From the NCBI RefSeq assembly GCF_001411555.2, contig NC_049906.1:500781-564780 (forward strand): a stretch of 64,000 nt of DNA, read 5' to 3'. Source of the DNA: Juglans regia (lineage: Eukaryota > Streptophyta > Magnoliopsida > Fagales > Juglandaceae). This document shows, one piece after another, positions 37,070 through 47,400 of the stretch; within the stretch, counting starts at the first letter, position 1, and each line of letters opens with the position of its first letter. A program made the position numbers and the translations under genes. Below the pieces are notes generated by a model. The model was not told the DNA's origin. It saw nothing but the letters and a program-made list of their open reading frames with translations, and made no database searches.

Positions 37070-37306
37070 ATGTCGACGCTTCTCTCACTCAAGGAAACAC
37101 CAACGTCAACACCAACGCCAAGCAGCTCCAGCCTCTGCCAGAGCCACCATGGCTTCGACTTGAACCTATCGGCCTTGCCCGAGTTCTGGCTCGATATGAA
37201 AAGTAGTCAGCTTTGGGCAGAGCAAGAGGTGGAGTCTCCTCTGCCAACAAAGAAGCCGCGTTTGTTCTTGGTGAGTCCGAACGACATGGTTTCCTCCCTA
37301 GATTGA
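37070..37306 (+). CDS. Short unknown frame with EAR-like motif
   Basis: An uncertain frame of 78 residues beginning MSTLLSLKETPTST. It contains FDLNLSALPEFW, which looks like a DLNxxP/LxLxL EAR repression motif, and a basic KKPR near the end. Another frame from ATGATG at 37053 overlaps it and reads plausibly for about 35 residues (QPLPEPPWLRL), so a frameshift between the two is possible. I do not recognise the family. It lies 58 bases after the zinc-ribbon-like frame, inside the same hAT-like element, and is probably also a captured fragment. Confidence 0.25.
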   Translation: MSTLLSLKETPTSTPTPSSSSLCQSHHGFDLNLSALPEFWLDMKSSQLWAEQEVESPLPTKKPRLFLVSPNDMVSSLD

Positions 37307-37440
37307 TTTCTAGATATTTAGTCATATAGTTATCCAAAAATGAAAAGAATGTTTTCGGGGAAAAAAAAATCGACACATTTTAGTGGCCAAGTCGGGTCGG
37401 GCCAGAATTGTTGTTGGGTGGGCCAATGTGCAGGCCTAAT

Positions 37441-37797
37441 CATAGTTGTGAATTTCGTATCGTACCGGCCGGTACGTCTGAAATTTTTCTTACCGGCCGT
37501 TTGGCCAGTACAGGTACTATATCTATTTTGTACTGGCCAAAATACCGACCGGTACCGGACGTACCGGCCTTAATTTCGGCCAGTTTTTTTTTTCAAACTA
37601 CAAGCTTATTTTTTAACCCCCAATTCAGACTAGACTATTTATAATTTATATATATCTGTATTTATATATAATTTATTTATATATTGACTATTTCGAAATG
37701 TTATCCCAAAACGCTATCCCGAAACGGTACAGGTATCGAAATATTTCGTTCCAGTACCTTGACCGGTACAGCATCCGGTACGGTATTCAAAACATTG
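37441..37797. mobile_element. hAT-type MITE, copy 2
   Basis: A 357-base insert with a perfect 8-base target duplication GGCCTAAT (37433-37440 and 37798-37805). The ends are CATAGTTGTGAATTTCG on the left and, complemented, CAATGTTTTGAATACCG on the right. The interior matches copy 1 at 35124-35525 over most of its length, including the central words caaactacaagc/t and cccccaattcaga. It landed across the right terminus of the hAT-like element, so it is younger than that element. Confidence 0.9.
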
Positions 37798-37811
37798 GGC
37801 CTAATTGTAAA

Positions 37812-38529
37812 TATAGTTAAGCAATCCAAACATCCATCCCCTCTCGAGTGTCTCTTCAATAAGAAGCATGTTACAATTACAACCAAGTAACCGACGTAAT
37901 TTAACATGAAGAAATTCCCTCTTTCTCTGCAATTTCCTCAGAACCATAGCAAAACTCTCACAACAAACCATCGTACGAATCAATGAAGGAGGCCAACCCA
38001 AACCTCAATATCATGCACGTCCCACGTTCATCTGTACCTCGTATCGAGTCCAGCCGCAAACATCCCACGTAAAAACCCATGCGTGATTTGTTTTTCCTTT
38101 ACTCTGGCGTGCTGTATATATAAGATGGCAACAAGTTGCTTCTAAGGTTATCGTTGCCTTCTTATGTTCTCCTCCAGCATCAACCGTCGTAGCTAGCAAG
38201 TTGAAGCCATGAACCACCGTGACTGACATTTCGCCCCATCATGTTGCTAACCATGAAACATGGCAAACGCCAAACAAACCACATTGTCACTCACCATCTC
38301 AACAACCCGCATCTCCTCCCACATGCCAACATTCTTCTCATGCCCAAATCACCACCCAGAATCCAGTGTGTTTGCTGCTACCCAGACCACGTTGAAGTTG
38401 TGTCGCCACTAGTAGCCTATGGCTGCACCACGAAACACCTTACCTTTGTTTCATCAACCCATAAATAGAGTAAGCACTTCGACCGTTTAAGGTTTTCCAC
38501 ACCACCGTGAAGGATCTACAACCCGTACC
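37812..38529. other. Unassigned repetitive-looking DNA
   Basis: GC-richer than the surroundings, with several short frames on both strands but none with recognisable protein features. It continues after the hAT-like insert at 38530-39140 (flank at 39149 onwards has the same style of CCACCAC/ACCACC words), so both sides are probably parts of one older repeat. Confidence 0.35.
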
Positions 38530-39140
38530 TAGGGACGGCTCAATATATTTTATGGCCTAAGGCAACCAATAATTACATGACGCTTTAATTTAAAAATAAT
38601 AATAATATTTAAATATTAAATAATAAAATTTTATTAAAAAATGTAAAACAAATATTAATATTATTTTGATTAATAATATCTATAAGTACTATAACAATTT
38701 GAAAGAGAATATAATTTTTCTGTAAATCGAGTATTATCCCTTATTTATATATATAGTTCTTTTAATACTTCATTATGAAAACAAATAAGGTCATCGATAT
38801 GAAAATAAACATCATATTTTATAAAATATTCAAGAGTAATATATCATCATTTTGCTACTTCTATTCCAATTTTACTATTGTCCAAAAATTTTGTACATTT
38901 TGAGTAAGATTTTTTTTTTTTTTAATAAAACTTCTATATTTAGTAGTTTTTTTAACCAAATTTTACTATTTAAGATTGATTTTATTTTAGACAAAAAAAT
39001 TTCCATCTTTTATGCTAGCTAATATTTTTTCTATAGTTTATTTTTTAGGGTCATAATATATATTTTTTTCTATTGGGGGCCTACTCAAGGTGTGGGCCTT
39101 AGGTGGTGGCCTTAGTTGCCTACCCCTTGAGCCGGCCTTG
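38530..39140. mobile_element. Non-autonomous hAT-like element
   Basis: A 611-base insert. The left end reads TAGGGACGGCTCAA and the complement of the right end reads CAAGGCCGGCTCAA. The 8-base flanks CCCGTACC (38522-38529) and CTTGTACC (39141-39148) differ only by two C-to-T changes. Subterminal words ggcctaagg and its complement ccttagg recur near both ends. The centre is very AT-rich with no coding. Confidence 0.65.
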
Positions 39141-40651
39141 CTTGTACCACTAACGAAGTTAGTGCAGCCCAGCCACACCAGAAACGACCACCACAAGCCA
39201 CCCTTGGTCCCTCACGGCAAATGGAAAAGTCCCATATTTTCCAATTTCAAAATAGAGCACCCTTCTTTCTCTAGACGGAAGCCACAAGCGGGAGCCATCA
39301 CCGAATACGCCAACAACCACAGATACCAATGACCAGTCATCCTTCACCACCTCGCACCACTTCAATAAGCTCACAACATTCTCTCTCTCTCTCTCTCTCC
39401 CCATTTTCTTTGGGCCTTTCTTGATCTAACGGTATCGAGCTATTCTCTCACTAGTGCTCCACCACCACGTCATGGAGGAAGTTGATTATTAGCCGTCGTA
39501 GTCCTCAACTCAGCCACCTGCATGGGCTCTGTCGCATCCTTCCCTTTCTTCTTAGTAAGTCTTTGCCGCACAATCTCTTGGTTATTCTTGAGTGATGTCG
39601 GATGCTCCATAGGTTAGATTGCTATCCTTTAGGTTTGTAGCCTTTCAAAAAAGCAAAAAGCTACTCGATTCGAGAAATCTAATAAAAAATGTTGACTGAT
39701 TGAGATGAAAAAGCCACTTGGCTTTTTACGAAAAAGAAACCCTTACTCGGTAGACTCTCTCTGAGAATCAAAGACACTTAATCGATATCGAGCCCCTCTC
39801 TTTCCCCTGTCACACGTGATTCTGAAAATTGAGTGGCAATCGCCGCCAGAGCCATGGTTCCCTTCCATCATTTTATATTTCTCTATTTTACATTTCCGGT
39901 GTGACAGTTAGTGTTGTAACTCTTCTCGATCTCTAATTTTTACTTTTCTATTTTATATTACTTGCTTGTTTGGTCTGAAATGATATGGGTGAATCTGAAA
40001 GTGTGTTCTTGTATATAATCTAAAAGTGTATTTTTGTGAATCTGATAGGGTGTTCTTGTAAATCTTTAACTGTATTCTTGTGAATCTTTTAAGTGTCATG
40101 AGAAGAGGGACGGTTAAACGAGGGAGAAATTCAGACTGGTTTTAGTTCACCAGTTTCGTTTTGCACCTTTTGCTTTTGCTTTTTTTTTTCCTTTTATAGT
40201 CATGTATCATGCCAGGTGGCATGCCGGAATCATTCGGTCTATTTTGTCGGTTTTTCTCGGTACCTGTATTACCTTTAGAAAATGCCTACAGACTTGTGTA
40301 ATTACAAAATTGCCATTTTAGCTTTTGCCGTGTATCACAATTGCTATTTTAGTTTCAGCTTTCCCATAAAGCCCTTGCATGCTTTTAAGTTATTACAAAA
40401 GCACCCTTGCTTTGCCCTTTAGATTTCCTTAAAGCCTTGGATGGATACATTCAAGCATAATTTACACTTCTGCCCTCATTTGCAAGTCATAGTAGGATGT
40501 GTATATATTGGGCTTGGGCTGGGTGTAATTTTCACGTTGGGTTTAATCTTTTATTGGTTTTATTGTAATTCAAAACTAGTATATTATTTTAAATGGGCTA
40601 ATTTCTCATGTGGGGTTGATGTTTAAATTAGGCTTGTTATATTTTAAAAAA
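39141..40651. other. Intergenic / old repeat DNA
   Basis: No supported gene. It contains a CT array (39380-39399) and a degenerate 22-24 base minisatellite (39989-40097). A short hydrophobic frame at 40441-40626 has no recognisable family and is not called. Confidence 0.45.
39989..40097. repeat. Degenerate 22-24 base minisatellite
   Basis: About five diverged units of the form GTGAATCTGAAAGTGTGTTC in tandem. Confidence 0.7.
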
Positions 40652-40711
40652 GGAAAAAGCTAAACACAGTCGCAATTGAGGCCTCCGCGCGGACGACATC
40701 CTACGTGGAAA

Positions 40712-40798
40712 CAAAACGCACCATTTTATTTACTCCAAAACGGTGCGTTTTGGATCCACTCATATGGCTGCCTTCTGAACTGAATACGGTGCGTTTTG
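40712..40798. repeat. Inverted and direct 11-base repeats in the left arm of the MULE
   Basis: CAAAACGCACC at 40712-40722 is the exact complement of GGTGCGTTTTG at 40742-40752, and the latter recurs at 40788-40798. The first pair can form a stem with a 19-base loop. Confidence 0.85.
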
Positions 40799-41418
40799 TT
40801 TTCTGCTTCTTCGATCCGTCTCCCTCCCAAGAACTCTCTTCTCTCCTAGGGTGATTTCGAATCGCTTCTTCTTTCTCCCCGTACTCACTCGATCTTCTTC
40901 ATCGTTGCTCCTCTTCGTTTCTCGATTTTTCATTGCCCCTTTCTTCTTCTTCGTTTCTCCTTTCAGGAATCTCTCCCCTGTCTGATCTCTCTCCCAAACC
41001 TAAACCTAACCCTAACGCACCTGTGCGACACCGAGGAAGATTCGCACTCCAGCTATCCACCAAGCGGCGCCATCCTAGGTAACTTTCCTATCTTAGATGA
41101 ATATGGTACATTTTATTTGAAATTGTTGATGGATGGAATTGGAAATTTTCATTGGAAAGTTGGTAGCTAGCACTTTGACTAGAATAGTGCTGATTGCGAA
41201 TATGATTGTGGACAAACCATACCATACAGAGAGCATAATTATTGGGCAAAATCATTCTAAACTAGTGGGTTAGCTCCTTGAGTGGAAGATAGGATTTTAG
41301 ATAGTATTTTTTAGGTTAATTCAATGGAATCAAATAATATAGGAATCTCTGTTAATTCAGTGGAAGATAGGTTAACATTTTTACTTCTTTTGTTTTTCCA
41401 TCAACAAATTAAACTCAG

Positions 41419-41700
41419 GCAAATTGCATACTTCACTGGTCCAACGGGTATGTTTTTCTCATGAACCCCATTCCTTATACCTCAGTGATTCGGATTTGAA
41501 CCAAAATTCATTGAGAAAACTAGTAAAATTAATATTAAGTAGCACTGGATTTGCAGTTGAAGGGCTTCTGAATGCAACATGTGGGAATGCAACAAAGCTA
41601 ATAATTGCATTATTTGCACTTCACCAAAACAAAATACATGTTGTGAAGTACTCCTTCTTAGGTTCCATCCTTTCAAACCTTCTTCTTGTGCTTGGAAATT
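41419..41700 (+). pseudogene. Captured fragment of a vacuolar cation/proton exchanger gene (CAX)
   Basis: Two exon pieces with intact splice borders: 41419-41447 (QIAYFTGPT before a GT donor) and from 41557 (after TTTGCAG). The second reads [20 protein letters not shown] and then [19 protein letters not shown] before stops at about 41700. CAX transporters exchange Ca2+ or other cations for protons at the tonoplast, and GNAT/E-type motifs (here GNATKLI, usually GNATELI) line their ion site; the Glu of that motif is Lys here. The 109-base intron is kept, so the copy was taken at the DNA level. The rest of the gene is absent. This is what a Pack-MULE capture looks like. Confidence 0.8.
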
Positions 41701-43172
41701 TATAATAATCCTGTTTGTTTAATTTGGACCTTTTTATAACCAAGTTAACCATTTTCCAAATTTACAAGATGCATGGCCGAGGATCTTAATTAAATTGGGG
41801 ATCTTAATTAAATTGATGATCTGTTTGGTTGGACAGAAACAGGTAGAGAAATATTTTAATAGTACAAAAAGATTACAAAAAAGTTCTTAGATCTCCGGAT
41901 TGAAGAGCACAGATATTAACAGTATGCCAAACATCCAGCGTAAAGGCTTTTGCAGATTTCACCATATCCAACTACTAATTGTGGTGCATTTACTACCCTC
42001 CCGGGAAAGAGAAAGGAATAATCTAAATGCATCCCTTGAGGGAAGCCGGTCCTGCCTAGTGAGAAACCCCCAATTTCACAATTTTTGTTGACATCAAGTG
42101 GGTGCAAAAATCATGCCAACTCCAAATCTCTAGATCAGCATACAGGAATTCCCATAATGCCAACATTTCCTATATGCCTTCTTCCTCATTAAGCATTTCC
42201 CTGCCACATTTCATCCTGCAAACAATGTTGTGGAAAAAGAAATCCTGCAAATTGCAAAGTATGAACTGATAACTGAGCAGGTTATTTAAATCTAATCGTA
42301 AACATGAACATCAACAAGCTATAATTACTTAAAAGGCCTTAAATAACATCTTGAAACAAAACTAAAAACCACTAATCCTCTTTAAACAATGAAAGTAAAA
42401 TAGAATCAAGCATGATTTATGTTGGGGGTATAGTCAGATCTAAATATGTAGAAAGGCAAATTGAGAAATCATAAACAATAGCATGGATTATATTATCAAG
42501 AAAAAAAAAAAAACAACCAAGATTCTCCAAAGTTCTATGCAATTCTAAAATATGAACAGTCACTTACAAACACTTTTAACGATCTATCCCCTACAAAGGT
42601 CAACTTTTTTTTGGGACAAGTACCTTTTATATGTCATAATGCTAGAACTCACTGAGACACTTCTCCAAATTGAAGATGTCATGGATTTGGTATTTTGGAA
42701 AGAACATTGTTGTAGAGATTAAAATTGTTTTTTTTTTTTTTTTTTCTGGATTATCTTTATGTAATCTAAGTTAAAGTCATTCTTTATCAGCAGTTAATCC
42801 ATCACTTTCCTTGGTGCAAAGGTTGTTTTGACATAAATTGGAGTCCAACCAGGTATGCAAATATACCTATTACAAAGTCCACAATGATCCATATAGAAGA
42901 GTCAAGGCTATATATTCTTGATCTGCTCAGTTGGTCACACTAAAAATGAAATTATTAATGGGTGTGAAAACTGTCTATAAAATGGTTTTGACCTTTTCAT
43001 ATCTGAATAGTGTGACCAACTGATTATTTATTATTATTGTTTAGTATTGTCAATGCTACATACAAATGAAGCTTGATTATTGTTTTAATGAAATTTTTTT
43101 TCTTGTTTGAATAGATTAAAAAAACTCGAATATATTGTTGGATGTGCTATTTATTTCAAGAATAGATTTAAA
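41701..43172. other. Non-coding interior of the MULE, left part
   Basis: AT-rich DNA between the CAX fragment and the GRF gene, with A and T runs (42499-42513, 42727-42745) and one hairpin repeat (42927-43023). It may hold the 5' leader intron of the GRF gene, whose acceptor could be the AG at about 43114-43115 (ttgtttgaatag). No protein signal is seen. Confidence 0.45.
42927..43023. repeat. 97-base hairpin with perfect 15-base inverted ends
   Basis: TCAGTTGGTCACACT at 42927-42941 is exactly complementary to 43009-43023. Further pairing continues inside (ATGAAA / TTTCAT and AAAAC / GTTTT). It may be a minute MITE or a precursor-like fold-back. Confidence 0.85.
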
Positions 43173-43826
43173 ATGTCGTCATCAGTTGCTTCAACATCAT
43201 TGCTTAATCCCGAGACTTTGAGCAACGTCTCAATGTGCAACTGTGGGAAACAAGCTGTACTTAGAATATCAAATACTCGAAGAAATTCGGGGCGAGCATT
43301 CTTTGGGTGTCCACTATACAACAAAGAGGTAGACGCAATTAATAGTACTTCCGTGTGTCTGTTTTCATATTAATGTTTTATTCAAAATTTTGAATAATAA
43401 ACATATTATCTACATTTATTTATGTATAATCAGGGGTTACAACACTGTAAGTTTTTCAAGAGGTTAGATAGTAGTGAATACAAAGAGCAAGCACTTGTAA
43501 AGAGAGAAGCAGATGTATTAAGGAAATAGGAAGAGCTACAAAAGAGAGAAGCAGAATTACGACAAGATGAAGAACTTAAAAACAGAGAAGCAGAAGTATG
43601 GAGAAAAAATCAAGAACTTAAAAAGAAAGAAGCAGAAGTATTAAGGAAAGAGAAAGAGGTAAAAAAGAGAGAAAAAGAGCTCGGGAAGAGGGAGTTGGCA
43701 CTCCATAACGATCAAGTCCAGTTTCACAGTCAAGAAGCCATCATGCGGCATGCACGGAGACTATTTTGTGTATTTTGGCTAATAGTCATAGTTATTTACT
43801 TGTATTTGATACGCTCAATGCGTTAA
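43173..43826 (+). pseudogene. GRF zinc finger / coiled-coil / membrane-anchor protein, nonsense mutated
   Basis: Two exons, 43173-43328 and 43434-43826, joined at a GT..AG intron, would code 182 residues. The N-terminus carries a GRF-type zinc finger: CNCG (23-26 region), then SGRAFFGCPLY, then HCKFF after the junction. Next comes a coiled coil of about five 14-residue repeats (KREAELRQDEELK, NREAEVWRKNQELK, KKEAEVLRKEKEVK). A C-terminal hydrophobic helix follows (FCVFWLIVIVIYLYLI), ending RSMR. An in-frame TAG at 43527-43529 (residue 84) falls in the first coiled-coil repeat, so the copy is broken. Many plant genomes have such short GRF/coiled-coil/tail-anchor proteins, often near FAR1-like genes, with no known function. 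Its place convergent to the transposase-like gene suggests an accessory role in the element. Confidence 0.75.
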
Positions 43827-44009
43827 CAACTTTGTATCTGTATTTTATACAAACTAAGCGTTTGTATGTCGAGACTTTAAAATTATGTATCCCATCTTCA
43901 ATCTCAAGACTTTATTTTGTTTTAACGTATTATTGTTTATTAAAAGAGTATGTATATTGTGTGAAAATAACTTATCAGCCTGATATCATTTTGTCAGTGA
44001 GTTTGACAA

Positions 44010-44108
44010 GACTAAATTACAGGGGCAGTGATTATTTTTTTTGACTAAATTACAGGGGCAGTGATTATTTTTTTTGACTAAATTACAGGGGCAGTGATTA
44101 TTTTTTTT
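44010..44108. repeat. Three tandem copies of a 33-base unit
   Basis: Units start at 44010, 44043 and 44076, each GACTAAATTACAGGGGCAGT then GATTA and a T run. They are nearly identical and lie in the convergent space between the two MULE genes. Confidence 0.95.
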
Positions 44109-44459
44109 CACCTGGACATATGAGGCAATATCAAACACAGTGTAATCTCAATTCACTAACTCCATTCACATTCAATCAAAATAACATAAATTGAGTACTT
44201 GGATACAAACTCACTGCCACATAAATAGCGTACTTGGATACAAATTGTGCAAAACATGGCTGAAATACTAAGATACGATACAAAATGTATGCTTGCACCA
44301 CAAATACATAACATACTCCAACATACCATACACCCACACGCAAATTCTTACAAATCAGTCATAACACACAAATGCATACAAACCACATCCACACTAATTG
44401 CAACATAAGTAGGCATAATGAATCTATAAAGTCTTGATCATCAAGCTGGTTGGCTGCGT

Positions 44460-47400
44460 TCAGTCTACCATCTCTAGCTGCATTCCATCTGCCATGGGTG
44501 GCTGCGTTCCATCCATTCCTAGTTGCATCTGTGAATATAATAACAGCCAAAGTAAGACCCACATAAAAAACCACGAACTATACAATAAAATCAATTTAAG
44601 TGGTAATCGTACACTTTCTTGTGTCCCTATCACTGGAGTTTGTACACATTCTTGTGTCCCTATCACATCTTGTTGTCCACTTTCTTGATCCAGCCTTATG
44701 GGAGTTTGTACATTTTCTTGCGCCATGGGCATTCCCGATATCCCGAGTTGGTTTCCACTGGTGTCCAATAGTTCGGTATCCAATCTACGCCTCTAACAAC
44801 ATAAAAAATAATTAGAATTCACAAGTAAGTGGAAATAATAGTATATTATCAAATACTAAAAGACTTGATCATCAGGTAACTATGCTCTCACCAGTCTACT
44901 TTTTCCCTTATCTTTTTTCTTATTCGCAGCCTTAGTTTTAATTTTCTTCACTTGTTCCTCCATCGTCGACATCCTCCTCTTACACGGGGGTCTTCCCTTG
45001 CCTCTGACAACATGGGGACTTAGCACCTTTTTGGAACTTCCTTCCGTGACTGCATTCACGGTACTTCCTCCAACATTGGAATCTATGTTGGAGGGCTTCG
45101 ATGTGCGCCATACCTCATTCATCGCATACAAGTTCGAAATCATTTCCTCAGTATGCCCATCGCACGAAACTGCATTTGTTATTACCTCATTGATAGTTCT
45201 CAAAATACGTTTATACCTAACAGTTTCGGGCCTCTAATCAACAGCGTCATAACTGGTCGAAATAATAGTATAAGCCCGTTTTATATCTTTCCTCCACCGG
45301 TTTAATATGTACTTTTCTGGCAACTCACGGACTTTCTTAGCTGAAAAGATGGCAAGAATATGTCTACATATTATCCCTCGCATCTCAAACAACCCACAAA
45401 CACACTTCACCTCACACTCGGCCTCATTAAAATAAAGAGTATACGTAACCTCCTTGATGAAATCTTCAGCCTTAACTTGATCATCGACCGAGTAAGTTGC
45501 GATTACTCCATCCATTTTCTCGAAACGACAATGACAGTATATCATTCCCATTATCTCTTGTTGAACCTCCTTAAATTTTACATTTGTGTATACATCTTGA
45601 AACTTCTTCTCAAGAGCCAAGTGTGATATGCAAGGAATGGTGAAGTTAAATGAATTGAAGTCAGCTTGGTTTTCGTTCTCAACTTTTTTCTTGAGAGCAT
45701 TGTCGAACTGATCAACAAACTCTTTAAGGTTTGTTCTGGCATGCACGTAGCCATTGAAGAAAGCATTCATGCTCTCACTGTGTTGAGTTGTACTCATTCC
45801 AGCCCAGAACGAGTTCTTTAAATATACCGGCACCCAAAACTCTTTTTCCGCATATAAGCTTTGCAACCATGCATTTTCATGCAAGTTGAAAGTATCATTG
45901 AGGCTTTTCCAAGAATTCTCAAACTCCTCAACTGTAAGGGAGTCATATACACAAGATAGCAACTTACTTTTCAGGCCACATTTGTATTGACCATGCGAAC
46001 CAAGCTTCTCAGGGACCTTTCGCAATATGTGCCACAAGCAATATCTATGCCGTGTGTTGGGAAAGACAATGGCGATGGCATTTTTCATTGCACGATCTTG
46101 ATCTGTAATAATAGTATTCGGTGCTTTTCCATCCATGCAATCAAGCCAAGCTTTAAATAACCAAACAAACGATTCTGTATCCTCACTTGAAATAAGGCCT
46201 GCACCCAAAAGGATTGACTGTCCATGATGGTTTACACCCACAAAAGGTGCAAATGGCATTTCATATCTATTTGTCAGGTATGTGGTATCGAATGTTACGA
46301 CATCTCTAAAGTAGTTGTATGCCCCTCTACTACGGGCGTCTGCCCAAAACACACTTTTTAGTCTATCATCATCGTCCAATTCCATGAGGCTGAAAAATCT
46401 ATCATTCTTGTATTGCATCTTTCTAAAATACTCAAACAGCGCTTGAGCACCACCTTTACCAAGGCACAGGTGTCGTGCCTTGTCAATGTAGTTACGACAA
46501 TCTTTTTCTCCAAATGGTACATTCTCAAACCCACCCGCCTCAGACAAGAGCATGGAAACTCTTATTTATCCGTATGCCAGCCTCATCATTTGTATCCAAC
46601 ACTCTCCTAACAGACTCATTAACTTCTCTGTTGCATCTGAAAAATCTGGATTTTTTTGGACTGAGCACATGATTGTGAGTGTTACATACAGATGTGACAC
46701 ATAGCTTCCCATCCTTTAACATGACATTCATCCTTGCCTTGTAGTCTGTTTTGCTTGTTGGCCGAGGCTTGGAGACATTTGACGCCCTATTTTGTGCTTT
46801 CCCACCCCGAGCACATCCCATAGTGACATATTTCACAGTCCCATCTTTCTCTCTTTTACTCCTTTGTGTCATTACCGGAAAACCATATCGTTTTCCATAA
46901 TGTTTATAGTAATTCATCAACTCATTCTCCGACTCAAAGCGCATCCCTGGCTTTGGCTCCTCAGTTATATCACCCCCATCAGTGCCAGCCTCATTTGTAT
47001 CAACTGTATTACCCAAAGAGGCAGTAGATTGCGCTTCAACTTCTATCGAGTCTAATGTGACCTCACTAATTTCTTCAATAGAGTTACTTTGTTGCACTTT
47101 ATTTTCCTGTAAAATAAGAGAAAAAAGTATTATATGAAAAAAAAATGTTTTGGATACTTTGACAAGACCGTGCATGTGGAGAATCCAAGACATCACCTCA
47201 CTGCCACATGGATATGTGTTGGTAAAAGTTGGAGTAACAAATGTTGGTAACGCCGAACATGAGCTAGCAGCGACACTAGCGCATGTTTGTACACTAGAAC
47301 TGGCAGCTACACTAGAGCTGACACTACTTGCAGAACTAGACATGGGAGCGGAAGTAGAGGTCCATGGGTGTTGCTACAGTTTTCCAAAAAAAAAAAATGT

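Larger units (their letters stand above)
36134..37803. mobile_element. hAT-like element carrying gene fragments
   Basis: The left end at 36134 starts TAGGCCTGTGCATAATGGGC. The complement of the right end starts TAGGCCTGCACATTGGCCCA, and both ends continue into ggcccgacc-type words. The flanks ATCGTAAA (36126-36133) and ATTGTAAA (37804-37811) match at 7 of 8, the size expected for hAT. The interior (36230-37310) is unlike the ends. It looks like host gene DNA: leader-like sequence, a TATA box, a small zinc-ribbon-like frame (36793-37011) and a second short frame (37070-37306). No hAT transposase is seen. A MITE inserted at the right edge (37441-37797) has split the end, so the terminal six bases are found again at 37798-37803. 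Confidence 0.65.

Noticed and set aside
38011..38468. Short frames on both strands between hAT-like elements
   Set aside because: No start context, no family and low-complexity composition; treated as old repeat DNA.
40441..40626. Hydrophobic frame of 61 residues left of the MULE
   Set aside because: Looks like a membrane helix, but there is no homologue I can name and no gene signals around it.
40985..41010. Telomere-like AAACCTAAACCTAACCC words
   Set aside because: Only two or three degenerate units; this fits a telo-box in a leader or promoter and not an interstitial telomere array.
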